Under the pieces are notes generated by a model that was not told the origin of the DNA, ran no database searches, and saw only the letters and a list, made by a program, of their open reading frames with translations. Below, one piece after another: positions 44,320 through 54,529 of a stretch of 64,000 bases of DNA. Source of the DNA: Salegentibacter salegens (GTDB lineage: Bacteria; Bacteroidota; Bacteroidia; Flavobacteriales; Flavobacteriaceae); contig NZ_LT670848.1 in assembly GCF_900142975.1 (NCBI RefSeq), positions 806,001-870,000 of the forward strand, in the 5' to 3' direction. How positions within the stretch are numbered: position 1 is the first letter of the stretch; each line of letters begins with the position of its first letter. A program made the position numbers and the translations under genes.

Positions 44320-44901
44320 TCAAACCAACAAAGACAAAGCTAAATTGGCAGAATTTGTTAGTTCCTTTTTGTTAGGGTTTATTTTAGAAACGACTAGAAT
44401 ACCATTATAAGTTATATATAAAAAAGATGCCAATGACTGTAAATCTTTACATTCCTTTAATTGACCTTTTTTTTGGCCCTTTTTAAGGTATTCATAAAAA
44501 AGGTTTTCAAAATCACGTCTATTGCTTGAGAGGATTTCTAGACAACTTTCGTCATTAGGGACAAGTTCTGTCGTGTTGTTTACAGCAAAGCAACCTTTTC
44601 TATCTTTATCAAGTACAGCTTCATGAATAGCATTTTTAAAAAGTTCAGAAAAACCTTCTTTAACATTTGGTTGGTTTTGAAAAAACTGACAAGTTTTTTC
44701 AAAACTTTGCTTGCGGTAAAGTTCAAAGGATTTTTTAAAAAGTTGTTGCTTATCACCAAAAGTGTCATACAAACTCGCTCTGCTTATTCCTAAATGAACA
44801 ACCAAATCTTGTACAGAAGTTGCTGAATAGCCTTGCTTCCAAAATAAATTCATTGCTTTGGTTAAGACTTCATTTTCATCAAATAATTTTACTCTAGGCA
44901 T
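44320..44901 (-). CDS. TetR/AcrR family transcriptional repressor
   Basis: 193 residues. The N-terminal helix-turn-helix (about 10-55) reads VLTKAMNLFWKQGYSATSVQ, then DLVVHLGISRASLYDTFGDK and QQLFKKSFELYRKQ, the classic TetR head. The C-terminal ligand-binding part resembles the TetR_C family of regulators beside reductases. It follows the SDR gene after 81 bp that contain a hairpin. The paired palindromes at 45770-45785 and 45806-45819, upstream of the SDR gene, are the likely operator, so it probably represses the SDR gene and itself. A transferred pair is plausible (see findings). Confidence 0.88.
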   Translation of the reverse strand: MPRVKLFDENEVLTKAMNLFWKQGYSATSVQDLVVHLGISRASLYDTFGDKQQLFKKSFELYRKQSFEKTCQFFQNQPNVKEGFSELFKNAIHEAVLDKDRKGCFAVNNTTELVPNDESCLEILSSNRRDFENLFYEYLKKGQKKGQLKECKDLQSLASFLYITYNGILVVSKINPNKKELTNSANLALSLLV

Positions 44902-44910
44902 AATAAAAAA

Positions 44911-44938
44911 TGTGGAAGCGTAAATTTAGGCTTCCACA
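44911..44938 (-). terminator. Hairpin between the SDR and TetR genes
   Basis: Perfect 9-bp stem TGTGGAAGC / GCTTCCACA with a 10-nt loop, followed on the minus strand by TTTTTTATT, ending 10 bp before the tetR ATG. It is either the SDR terminator or an attenuator that lowers tetR expression. Confidence 0.65.
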
Positions 44939-44982
44939 AAATTAACTTATTGGAATTTTTATTCCTAATGTTTACAAAAAAA

Positions 44983-45738
44983 CTACCCCAAAAGTGGATT
45001 AATATTGACACCGCCATCAATATTGTACTCACTCCCTGTAATGAAAGAAGCATCATCAGATGCTAAGAACGAAACTAGTTTAGCAATTTCCTCTGGTTGT
45101 CCGTAACGTTTCAATGGAATACGGTTTTGCATAGCTTGACCAAGTCCTTTCAATTGTTCTTCATCTAAACCCGTTTTTTCAAATATTGAAGTAGCAATCG
45201 GACCTGGATTTACGGAATTAATTCGGATTTTTCTTGGAGCTAATTCTGTGGCTGCAGTACGTGTATAAGAATTTAATGCAGCTTTTGTTGCTGCATAAAT
45301 TGCAGTATTTGGCATTCCTGTATATGCATTAATAGACGACAGGTTAATAATTGATGCACCATCATTTAAAATAGGAAGAAATTTTTCTGTTGTAAAAACT
45401 GCACCTTTAAAATTTATTGCAATTTGATTATCAAACATATCTGCGCTAATTTGACCAACTCGCTCGGGTTGAAAAACGCCAGCATTTACAAACAAAACGT
45501 CAACTTTTCCAAAATCACTTTTTACTTGTTCAACCAAGTCTTCTATTGCAGAAATACTCTTGACATCTGCAACAATACCTATTACTCCAAGTTCTTCTGC
45601 TGCTGATTTCACCTTTTCCGAATTTCTTCCTGTAATAACAACCTTAGCTCCTTGTTCTTTTAATTCTTTGGCTGATGCGTGACCAATACCACTATTGCCT
45701 CCTGTAACTACGGCAATTTTACCATTTAATTTATTCAT
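44983..45738 (-). CDS. Short-chain dehydrogenase/reductase (SDR), TetR-controlled
   Basis: 251 residues, classical SDR. Cofactor motif GGNSGIGHASAKEL, the structural NAG (LFVNAGVFQPERVGQI), Ser in INLSSINAYTG, Tyr-x-x-x-Lys in YAATKAALNSY and the PG motif VNPGPIATSIF are all present, and the end SFITGSEYNIDGGVN is that of the FabG-like branch. It likely reduces a carbonyl substrate with NAD(P)H; the inducer may be the substrate or a related compound. Palindromic operator copies lie 32-81 bp upstream, and the repressor gene follows directly. Confidence 0.88.
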   Translation of the reverse strand: MNKLNGKIAVVTGGNSGIGHASAKELKEQGAKVVITGRNSEKVKSAAEELGVIGIVADVKSISAIEDLVEQVKSDFGKVDVLFVNAGVFQPERVGQISADMFDNQIAINFKGAVFTTEKFLPILNDGASIINLSSINAYTGMPNTAIYAATKAALNSYTRTAATELAPRKIRINSVNPGPIATSIFEKTGLDEEQLKGLGQAMQNRIPLKRYGQPEEIAKLVSFLASDDASFITGSEYNIDGGVNINPLLG

Positions 45739-45769
45739 TATTTTTTATTTTAATTAGTTAAAAAAATAC

Positions 45770-45819
45770 CAGAACGATCGTTCTGTTTGCAAACATAATA
45801 ATATTAGAATGATTATTCC
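45770..45819 (-). promoter_or_regulatory. Duplicated palindromic operator for the TetR-type repressor
   Basis: CAGAACGATCGTTCTG (45770-45785) is a perfect 16-bp palindrome. AGAATGATTATTCC (45806-45819) has the same layout, AGAAyGATyrTTC. They are 36 bp apart, begin 32 bp upstream of the SDR start and lie where the promoter should be. This is typical TetR operator architecture. Confidence 0.75.
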
Positions 45820-46106
45820 AACTAAAAATAAATTTGTTTGAGAAAAAGGAAAACGCAGGTTAACAAAGAATTGAGATGAATGATAATTTTTTTTGAGAGG
45901 GAATTCGCAATAATTAGACAATCATGATCCAAATGAATTTCAAAATCTTTTAGGCTTATATAAATTAGCTCTCGTAGACCTTTATTGTGTTTCGTTAATT
46001 TGGTGCTATTGTTTAAGTTTAGCAGAAGATGTTTGTCTATGGAAGAAGGTTGTAAGGGTAAAAGTGAATTGAGCTCTACATAAATTTATTTTCCAAATAA
46101 ATTTCT
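45820..46106. other. AT-rich intergenic region upstream of the thiamine operon
   Basis: No gene recognised. It is the divergent region between the SDR pair and the thi operon; it presumably holds the -33 part of the thi promoter at its right end. Confidence 0.5.
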
Positions 46107-46114
46107 TACATTTG
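46107..46114 (+). promoter_or_regulatory. -7 box of the thiamine operon promoter
   Basis: TACATTTG, an exact match to the Bacteroidota -7 consensus TAnnTTTG, about 10 bp before the riboswitch. The -33 element is not clear. Confidence 0.6.
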
Positions 46115-46122
46115 AAAACGTA

Positions 46123-46210
46123 AACTTTAGGGGTGCTGATTTATAATAAATTGGCTGAGATAAAACCCTTTGAACCTGATCCGGTTAATACCCGCGAAGG
46201 GAAAAGTGTT
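46123..46210 (+). promoter_or_regulatory. TPP riboswitch (THI element)
   Basis: The conserved core is present: GGGGTGCT (46130-46137), GGCTGAGAT (46153-46161), ACCCTTTGAACCTGATCCGG (46164-46183), TTAATACCCGCGAAGGGAA (46185-46203). These are the invariant pyrimidine-sensor and pyrophosphate-sensor helices of the THI element. It lies 107 bp before thiS, and the leader between (46211-46316) contains a weak stem ATTCC/GGAAT but no obvious terminator, so control may be of translation start. Binding of thiamine pyrophosphate should turn the operon off. Confidence 0.95.
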
Positions 46211-46316
46211 ATCTACATATTTTCTACCATGATTCCGTTTTGGAGGAATTCTGGTTTGTATTTACTTTTTCTTTAGGGAATCCCCCTGCAGTTTACAGCT
46301 ATAAAATATCAAACAA

Positions 46317-46520
46317 ATGATAACTGTAAACGTAAATAATACCGCCCACACTTTTAATTCACCATCCAGTCTTCAGGACCTCCTGATGCAGCTTGCTATT
46401 TCTGAAAAAGGGATTGCTGTAGCTGTTAACAATCAGATTATTTCTAAGAGCGATTGGGATCGGCACGAATTAGCCGAAGGTGAAAACATACTCATTATCA
46501 GGGCCACTCAGGGAGGATAA
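46317..46520 (+). CDS. thiS: Sulfur carrier protein ThiS
   Basis: 67 residues with the family's ubiquitin-like fold and the essential C-terminal Gly-Gly (IIRATQGG), which is adenylated by ThiF and loaded with sulfur for thiazole formation. Strand pattern MITVNVNNTAHTFNSPSSLQ and ISEKGIAVAVNNQIISKSDW fits. It is the first gene of the riboswitch-controlled operon, 57 bp before thiC. Confidence 0.93.
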   Translation: MITVNVNNTAHTFNSPSSLQDLLMQLAISEKGIAVAVNNQIISKSDWDRHELAEGENILIIRATQGG

Positions 46521-46565
46521 AATGTACCCGGAAGAGTTTCCGGAAACAAAACTAACCAGCACTAA

Positions 46566-48434
<1,869 letters not shown>

Positions 48435-48446
48435 ATCGAAATTTCA

Positions 48447-49043
48447 ATGTTCATTCTTTTCACTTCGGAAGAAAACAGCAGTGCTGAAAAGGAACAGCTC
48501 ATTCATTTTTTCGAGAATGGGCTGCCCCTTTTGCACGTGCGTAAACCGGTAATAACCGAAGAAGAAATGAAGACCTGGTTATCACAATTTGAAGAAAAAC
48601 ACCTTCAAAAAATGGTGCTTCATCAACATCATCGATTAACTGAATTTTTTCCTGTAAAAGGAATTCATTTAAAAGAAAACTTCAGAAGCAAACAGGAAGA
48701 TTTAGCTCAGTATATCGAGCAATTTCAACGGAAAGGTCTTACGGTAAGTTCCTCATTCCACGTTCCTGAAGAAGTAAAGAAGGAAGTTTCAGGATTTGAT
48801 TACGTTTTTTTGAGTCCGGTGTTTACTTCTGTTTCAAAAGAAAGATATAAGGGAAAAGAATTCAATGTGGAAAAACTTCCGCACAGAGTGGTCGCTTTAG
48901 GCGGAATTGAAGCCGATAAAATACTTACAGCAAAAGAAATGGGCTATGCCGGAGTGGCGGTATTGGGAGCCGTATGGTTTGCAGAAAATAAGTATAAAGT
49001 TTTTACTGAAATTTTTAAAAAGTACAGAAATGTCTATGCATAG
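48447..49043 (+). CDS. ThiE-like/TenI-like protein (probable thiazole tautomerase)
   Basis: 198 residues with a ThiE-type TIM barrel. It has HLQKMVLHQHHRLTEFF, GIHLKENFRSKQEDL, the histidine strand TVSSSFHVPEEVKKEV, and the phosphate-binding end RVVALGGIEADKILTAKEMG, but lacks the pyrophosphate-binding residues of true ThiE, and a genuine thiE is encoded two genes later. That makes TenI, the thiazole tautomerase, the best call. It begins 12 bp after thiC, and the thiD start overlaps its end by 14 bp. Confidence 0.75.
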   Translation: MFILFTSEENSSAEKEQLIHFFENGLPLLHVRKPVITEEEMKTWLSQFEEKHLQKMVLHQHHRLTEFFPVKGIHLKENFRSKQEDLAQYIEQFQRKGLTVSSSFHVPEEVKKEVSGFDYVFLSPVFTSVSKERYKGKEFNVEKLPHRVVALGGIEADKILTAKEMGYAGVAVLGAVWFAENKYKVFTEIFKKYRNVYA

Positions 49044-49791
49044 CAGACCATTCGTTTTAAGCATCGCCGGATTCGACCCCACAGGCGGAGCCGGATTGCT
49101 GGCTGATATTAAGACTATTGAAGGTCAGGGGTGTTACGGCGTAGCGGTAAACACTGCAAACACTATCCAGAATGATGTCAAATTTGAAGCCTGTCACTGG
49201 ACTTCTGAAGCTATTATTCTTCAGCAACTGGAACTTTTACTGGAATGTTTTCCTATAGAAGTGGTGAAAATCGGGATTGTGGAAAACCTTCAGATTTTGA
49301 ACAAAGTAATTTCCACCATACTGTTAAGAAATAAGGATATCAGAATCATTTGGGATCCGGTATTAAAATCCACTAGCGGATTCTCATTTCATGATCCAAA
49401 AGAATTTCAGAAGGATATTAACTCAATTCTGGAAAATATATTCGTTGTCACTCCGAATTTTGACGAAGGTAAATTGCTTTACGCCGGGTTAACACCGGAA
49501 GAAACAATCAGGAAAATAAGCAGCAAAACCAATTTACACCTCAAAGGAGGCCACAGAATGGCAAATATCGGCCTGGACGAACTGTTTACCACAAAAGGGG
49601 AGTGTCTCAGTTTAGAACCCGTTAGAAAAGATTGTTCAGAAAAACACGGCAGCGGATGTATTTTTTCATCGGCATTGGCAGCACATTTAGCTTTGGGTGA
49701 ATCTCTTCCGGAAGCTGCCCGAAAAGCAAAAATATACATCGAAAAAATATTAGCATCAAATAACACCTTACTAGCATATCACAACCTATGA
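49030..49791 (+). CDS. thiD: Hydroxymethylpyrimidine/phosphomethylpyrimidine kinase
   Basis: 253 residues. The ATG at 49030 overlaps the upstream stop and opens MSMHSRPFVLSIAGFDPTGG; a second ATG follows two codons later. Ribokinase-fold markers: GFDPTGGAGLLADIKTIEG, DPVLKSTSG, VVTPNFDEGKLL and the anion hole/catalytic motif HGSGCIFSSALAAHLALG. It phosphorylates HMP and HMP-phosphate to HMP-PP. The 14-bp overlap with the tenI-like gene and the 4-bp overlap (ATGA) with thiE indicate translational coupling. Confidence 0.93.
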   Translation: MSMHSRPFVLSIAGFDPTGGAGLLADIKTIEGQGCYGVAVNTANTIQNDVKFEACHWTSEAIILQQLELLLECFPIEVVKIGIVENLQILNKVISTILLRNKDIRIIWDPVLKSTSGFSFHDPKEFQKDINSILENIFVVTPNFDEGKLLYAGLTPEETIRKISSKTNLHLKGGHRMANIGLDELFTTKGECLSLEPVRKDCSEKHGSGCIFSSALAAHLALGESLPEAARKAKIYIEKILASNNTLLAYHNL

Positions 49792-50423
49792 TTTCGAACT
49801 TACATTACATATCGCAGGGAGAAACTCCTGAAGAACACCTGAAAAATATACGTAAAATGTGTGCCGCCGGAGCAGACTGGATTCAATTGCGTCTCAAAGA
49901 TGAATCTTTTGAGACCATTTTGGAAACAGCAAAAGCAGCAAAGAACATTTGTGACGAATTTCAGGTGAAATTAATCATAAATGACTTTCCGGAAGTAGCA
50001 AATAAAGTAGATGCCCATGGCGTTCACCTGGGAAAAGAAGATAACTGCCCTTTGGAAGCCAGAAAACTCCTTGGGCCAGATAAGATCATTGGAGGAACCG
50101 CTAATACACTGGAGGATTGCGAAGGCCTGTGTGAAAAGCAGGTAGATTATATTGGTTTGGGGCCATTCCGGTTTACCACGACAAAAAAGAAGCTTAGCCC
50201 CATATTGGGAGCAGAAGGTTATCGAAATTTAATACAAAGCCTTCGTGCTAACGGAAAATCAATTCCAGTAATCGCCATTGGCGGAATTGAACCGACAGAC
50301 CTTCGGATTTTAGCAGAAATTGGGTTAAACGGCGTGGCCATTTCCGGCTGGCTCACAAGTCATCCACATCCAGAAATAATCTTTAAAGAAATCCAACAAC
50401 AATTTTCAGAAAAACAATTATGA
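49788..50423 (+). CDS. thiE: Thiamine-phosphate synthase
   Basis: 211 residues. It couples HMP-PP with thiazole phosphate. Characteristic motifs are [48 protein letters not shown] and [15 protein letters not shown], and the phosphate-binding end [13 protein letters not shown]. These are closer to functional ThiE than the gene at 48447. ATGA overlap on both sides (with thiD and thiG) places it inside the operon. Confidence 0.93.
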   Translation: MISNLHYISQGETPEEHLKNIRKMCAAGADWIQLRLKDESFETILETAKAAKNICDEFQVKLIINDFPEVANKVDAHGVHLGKEDNCPLEARKLLGPDKIIGGTANTLEDCEGLCEKQVDYIGLGPFRFTTTKKKLSPILGAEGYRNLIQSLRANGKSIPVIAIGGIEPTDLRILAEIGLNGVAISGWLTSHPHPEIIFKEIQQQFSEKQL

Positions 50424-51199
50424 GCAAAACAGATCAATTACAAATAGCAGATAAAACTTTTTCTTCCCGCCTGTTTACCGGAACAGGAAAATTCAGTTCT
50501 TCAGAAGTAATGCAGCAAGCTGTTTTAGCTTCAGAAAGTGAACTGGTAACGGTGGCGTTAAAAAGAGTGGAGCCGGGAAATGACGATGATAAAATGATCT
50601 CTGCCTTAAAAGATTCTTACATTAACCTTCTCCCAAATACTTCGGGGGTACGAAATGCTAAAGAAGCCGTATTTGCCGCTCAAATGGCCCGGGAAGCTCT
50701 GGAAACAAACTGGGTAAAAGTAGAAATACATCCCGATCCCAAATATTTACTTCCCGATCCTGTTGAAACTTTAAAAGCATGCGAAGAACTGGTGAAATTA
50801 GGTTTTGTGGTAATGCCATACATACACGCAGATCCGGTTTTATGTAAGCGCCTTGAAGAAGTGGGAGCACAATGCGTGATGCCTTTGGGAGCTCCAATCG
50901 GGAGTAACAAAGGACTGAAAACGCTGGATTTCCTGGAGATCATAATCGAACAAAGCAACGTGCCTGTGATTATAGATGCGGGAATCGGAAGCCCGTCTCA
51001 CGCTGCGCACGCGATGGAAATTGGAGCCGATGCCGTTTTGGTGAATACTGCAATTGCAGTTTCCCAAAATCCGGTAGCAATAGCCAAAGCCTTTAAACTA
51101 GCTGTAGAAGCCGGAAGGATAGCTTATACCGCGAAACTAGCTCCACAAAGACAGCAAGCCGAAGCAAGTAGCCCCTTAACACAATTTCTATATGAGTAG
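50420..51199 (+). CDS. thiG: Thiazole synthase
   Basis: 259 residues, TIM barrel. It forms the thiazole ring from deoxyxylulose-5-phosphate, dehydroglycine and ThiS-thiocarboxylate. The Schiff-base lysine is in [18 protein letters not shown] (about residue 95), and the phosphate site is [24 protein letters not shown] (split as [11 protein letters not shown] and [14 protein letters not shown]). The start ATGA overlaps thiE, and thiH starts 8 bp before its stop. ThiH supplies dehydroglycine, so this is the anaerobic/ThiH route and not ThiO. Confidence 0.95.
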   Translation: MSKTDQLQIADKTFSSRLFTGTGKFSSSEVMQQAVLASESELVTVALKRVEPGNDDDKMISALKDSYINLLPNTSGVRNAKEAVFAAQMAREALETNWVKVEIHPDPKYLLPDPVETLKACEELVKLGFVVMPYIHADPVLCKRLEEVGAQCVMPLGAPIGSNKGLKTLDFLEIIIEQSNVPVIIDAGIGSPSHAAHAMEIGADAVLVNTAIAVSQNPVAIAKAFKLAVEAGRIAYTAKLAPQRQQAEASSPLTQFLYE

Positions 51200-52301
51200 T
51201 TTTAAACATACTTTAAATCAATATTCCTGGGATGATGTGCTGCAAAGCATTTTTGCCAAAACAGAAGCCGATGTGCGTGCTGCACTGCAAAGCAACAAGA
51301 GGGATCTCGAAGATTTTAAAGCGCTTATTTCTCCTGCTGCAAAACCTTTTCTCGAACAAATGGCGCAGCAGAGCAGAACCATCACCAAAAAGCGCTTTGG
51401 GAATACGATGCAGATGTATGCCCCCATGTACCTTAGCAATGAATGCCAAAATATTTGCACCTATTGTGGGTTTAGTATGACGAACAAAATCCCCAGAAAG
51501 ACGTTGAGCGATGCAGAGATAATTAAGGAAGCTGAATTTTTAAAATCAAAAGGATATGACCATATTTTGCTGGTAACGGGAGAAGCAAACAAAACAGTGG
51601 GAGTTGATTATATGTGCAATACAGTAAAAGTGCTGAGACCTTATTTTTCCAATATTTCCATTGAGATTCAGCCGTTGGATCAGGATGAATATGAAAAGTT
51701 AATTGAAAACGGACTTTATGCCACGCTCGTTTACCAGGAGACTTATCATCGGGAGACCTATAAAATTCATCATCCAAAAGGGAAAAAGTCAAATTTTGAT
51801 TATCGCCTGGAAACCGCAGATCGGTTGGGAAGAGCGGGAATTCACAAAATAGGCATCGGTGCTCTTTTTGGACTGGAGGACTGGAGGGCAGATAGCTTTT
51901 TCACTGCTTTGCATCTCAAATATCTGCAAAAGACCTACTGGAAAACGAGGTATTCCATTTCCTTTCCGCGATTGCGTCCCTTTAGCGGCGGACTCGAACC
52001 TAAAGTTGAAATGACAGATCCTGATCTGCTTCAGGTAATTTGTGCTTACAGGCTGCTGGATGAAGAGGTGGAATTATCTATTTCTACCCGGGAAAATGAA
52101 ATTTTCAGAAATAATATTGTGCACCTTGGAATCACTTCAATGAGTGCCGAATCTAAAACAAACCCCGGCGGTTATGTAGTAGAGCCGCAGTCTCTGGAGC
52201 AATTTGAAATTTCAGATGAGAGAAGTACAGAGGTTATTGCAAAAATGCTTTCCGAATCGGGATTAGAACCTGTTTGGAAGGACTGGGAAAAAAGCTGGTA
52301 A
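51192..52301 (+). CDS. thiH: 2-iminoacetate synthase ThiH (tyrosine lyase)
   Basis: 369 residues. The radical-SAM motif C-x3-C-x2-C reads [13 protein letters not shown] (about residues 78-88), followed by [20 protein letters not shown] sequence, [30 protein letters not shown] and [14 protein letters not shown]. The enzyme splits tyrosine to dehydroglycine and p-cresol. It overlaps thiG by 8 bp, and thiF begins 3 bp after its stop. Confidence 0.95.
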   Translation: MSSFKHTLNQYSWDDVLQSIFAKTEADVRAALQSNKRDLEDFKALISPAAKPFLEQMAQQSRTITKKRFGNTMQMYAPMYLSNECQNICTYCGFSMTNKIPRKTLSDAEIIKEAEFLKSKGYDHILLVTGEANKTVGVDYMCNTVKVLRPYFSNISIEIQPLDQDEYEKLIENGLYATLVYQETYHRETYKIHHPKGKKSNFDYRLETADRLGRAGIHKIGIGALFGLEDWRADSFFTALHLKYLQKTYWKTRYSISFPRLRPFSGGLEPKVEMTDPDLLQVICAYRLLDEEVELSISTRENEIFRNNIVHLGITSMSAESKTNPGGYVVEPQSLEQFEISDERSTEVIAKMLSESGLEPVWKDWEKSW

Positions 52302-52304
52302 GGT

Positions 52305-53360
52305 ATGCTGACAGAAAAAGAAAAGAAGCGCTATCTCCGGCACATACTTCTGGAAGAAATTGGCGAAGCAGGACAACTAAAATTGAAGAATGCAAAGGTA
52401 CTGGTTATAGGAGCCGGTGGCCTTGGTTGTCCCGCTTTACAATACCTCGCTGCCGCCGGAGTAGGAAAAATTGGAATTGTAGATGATGATCTCGTAGACC
52501 TCTCCAATCTGCAACGACAGATTCTTTTTTCAGAAAAAGATGTAGGGGAGCTAAAGACACTCGCAGCCAAAAAACGGCTGCACCAGATGAATTCTTCTAT
52601 AGAAATTATGACCTATAATGAGAGACTAACTGAAAAAAATGTACTCCCTTTGTTTTCCAGATATGATATTATAGTGGATGGAAGTGATAACTTTATCACC
52701 AAATACCTGGCAAACGATGCTGCAGTGCTTACCGGAAAACCTTTGGTATTTGGTTCTATCTTTAAATTTGACGGGCAGGTTTCGGTGTTCAATTACCAAA
52801 ATGGTCCTACTTATAGATGTCTCTTCCCACAACCCGGCTCTCCCGGGGAAATGCCCTCTTGTAGCGAAACAGGTGTCCTGGGGATTTTACCGGGAATTAT
52901 CGGAAACCTACAGGCAAATGAAGTGCTAAAGATGATTTTAGGAATAGGAAACGTATTATCAGGGAAACTACTAGTTTTTGACGCTCTTGAAATGCAAACT
53001 CTAATCCTGCCTTTTTCTAAAAACTGGGAGAAAGTGGTCACCGAATTGGAAGAAATAAATTTTTCATGCGAAACCATGCCTTTCGTTTCAATTTCTTATG
53101 AGGAATACTCAAAATATCCGGACTCCTTTACTTTATTAGATGTTAGGAGTTCAGAAGAACGTGACATATCCAATATTGAAGGATTGCACATTCCTCTTCC
53201 GGAGCTAGAAAACAGGTACAGTGAATTAGCTTCCGAAGATAATTTGCTTGTTTATTGTGCATCAGGAATAAGAAGCTTAAAAGCCATTTTTAAACTAGAT
53301 AGTTTGCTTCCCGAAAAAAAAATGTACAACCTTAAAGGAGGCTTGCAAAAAATAAAATGA
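52305..53360 (+). CDS. thiF: ThiF-type adenylyltransferase fused to a rhodanese domain
   Basis: 351 residues. The E1-like domain (1-250) has RHILLEEIGEAGQLKLKNAK, VIGAGGLGCPALQYLAAAG (ATP site) and DDDLVDLSNLQRQILF, DGSDNFITKYLANDAA, ending PSCSETGVLGILPGIIG. Zinc cysteines of classical MoeB are not all evident. The C-terminal rhodanese domain (about 260-351) has LLDVRSSEERDISNIEG and the active-site loop VYCASGIRS (Cys about 325), so sulfur could pass from the rhodanese cysteine to adenylated ThiS in one protein. It is the last gene of the operon, and a terminator follows. Confidence 0.9.
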   Translation: MLTEKEKKRYLRHILLEEIGEAGQLKLKNAKVLVIGAGGLGCPALQYLAAAGVGKIGIVDDDLVDLSNLQRQILFSEKDVGELKTLAAKKRLHQMNSSIEIMTYNERLTEKNVLPLFSRYDIIVDGSDNFITKYLANDAAVLTGKPLVFGSIFKFDGQVSVFNYQNGPTYRCLFPQPGSPGEMPSCSETGVLGILPGIIGNLQANEVLKMILGIGNVLSGKLLVFDALEMQTLILPFSKNWEKVVTELEEINFSCETMPFVSISYEEYSKYPDSFTLLDVRSSEERDISNIEGLHIPLPELENRYSELASEDNLLVYCASGIRSLKAIFKLDSLLPEKKMYNLKGGLQKIK

Positions 53361-53534
53361 ACTTTTTACCGCTTCTTGATCTTAGAGAAATAGGGGGCAG
53401 AGTGAGTCACCACTGTCCCAAAGGTATACCTGTCAAGAAAGATGATTTTGTTTCTGCTACCGATAGACTGAATGATTTCAGGCTTAATCCTTATATAAAT
53501 CTGTTAAAACCAAAAAGGAATATGTTACTCATAA

Positions 53535-53566
53535 AAAAGCCTCACATTTTAAAATGTAAGGCTTTT
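53535..53566. terminator. Terminator of the thiamine operon (also the former tRNA-Pro terminator)
   Basis: Long hairpin: AAAAGCCT / AGGCTTTT, one mismatch, then ACATTTT / AAAATGT, meeting directly without a loop. The A and T ends make it work in both directions. It lies 5 bp before the left att repeat, so before the insertion it also terminated tRNA-Pro. Confidence 0.85.
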
Positions 53567-53570
53567 GATT

Positions 53571-53586
53571 AGTCGGGGTGGCAGGA
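53571..53586. repeat. att site (left)
   Basis: 16-bp copy of the tRNA-Pro 3' end, AGTCGGGGTGGCAGGA. The flanks diverge immediately on both sides from the copy at 55988-56003, as expected at the edges of an integrated element. Confidence 0.85.
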
Positions 53587-53645
53587 AGCTTTTAAAACGT
53601 TGAAAACCCCAGTATTTGTATGGTTTCACGCTGATTCGATTTTTT

Positions 53646-53666
53646 GAACTCACGATTAACTCACAA
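53646..53666 (+). repeat. Candidate integrase arm site, left end
   Basis: GAACTCACGATTAACTCACAA, here split as GAACTCACGATTA and ACTCACAA. It is a tandem ACTCAC-GATTA-ACTCAC unit, 60 bp inside the left att repeat, in the same orientation as the two copies near the right end. Confidence 0.65.
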
Positions 53667-53918
53667 TTTAAATAGAACGTATTGGTGCAGTTTGATATTC
53701 TGACCTAACCAAATATACAAATAAATGGATTAGTAATTCGCTCAAATTTATTGAAGGAAATTAAAAGATCCGACTTCAAAAAAATCAAAGATTCTTGGAT
53801 CGAACCTGGTCAATCCGGAAAGTTGAGAACAAAAACCAATTTACTTTTTTCATCTGGAGCATTTTCCTTTTGCCGGCGAAAAGAAAAATAGTATAGATCA
53901 GGATGAAATGGTTTATTC

Positions 53919-54222
53919 TCAATTTTTATTTACTTCTTCCAGGGCCATCGCATTACCTTTTGATGCACCTTCATCTTCAAGTTTTAAAATTATAGAGGAG
54001 CTATAAATAGCAAAGCGGTTTATGCGCTCCGGTTAATTTTAAAGCTTGATTTTTTGCATCGAAAGGTAAGGTGATGTAAAAAGGATCTTTAAAAAATTCT
54101 GAAATCCTGATCGGTGAATTTAGTTACTCCCCAGCGGACTTGAGTCAAAAAGCTGACATGAATTTTTCTTTTATCTGTTCATTTTCAAAGCTTTTTGGCT
54201 CGTGTCCAAGACATTTTTTAAG
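53919..54222 (-). pseudogene. Decayed gene inside the integrative element
   Basis: Reading the minus strand from about 54222, coding-like peptide blocks follow one another in different frames: RFLKKCLGHEPKSFENEQ and IKEKFMSAF, a stop, TQVRWGVTKFTDQDFRIF, a frame change, KDPFYITLPFDAKNQALKL, another frame change, RINRFAIYSSSIILKLEDE and GASKGNAMALEEVNKN, then a stop at 53919-53921. At least two frameshifts and one stop break it. I recognise no family. It suggests an element gene of about 100 residues that is no longer used. Confidence 0.5.
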
Positions 54223-54529
54223 GAACCTCTTTTATTTAAATGGAGCTTTTGCAAAATGGAAGTAAAAGTAACCATGGATACTATTTTAATACTTACTGGC
54301 TACCGCCATCCTTATTTTACTCATCTTTAAAGTGGGGTATATCCACTAGGGTGGATATTTTTTTAAAGTTTCAAATTTAAAAGCACTGTAAAATCAGGTG
54401 TTTGTTAAAAAAGAAATCGAATAACATCGCTCTGCGTGTTACCCTCTTGCTATTCGATTTCGTCCCGTGGGCGGGACAAAATTTTCATACATCTTGGTTT
54501 GCACCAACTGCATTTCTTTAAAAGAAAGT

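Noticed and set aside
53357..53572. 71-codon ORF overlapping the end of thiF by ATGA
   Set aside because: Its 3' third is the operon terminator hairpin and its stop falls inside the att repeat. The peptide resembles nothing known and composition does not look coding. The ATGA overlap alone is not enough.
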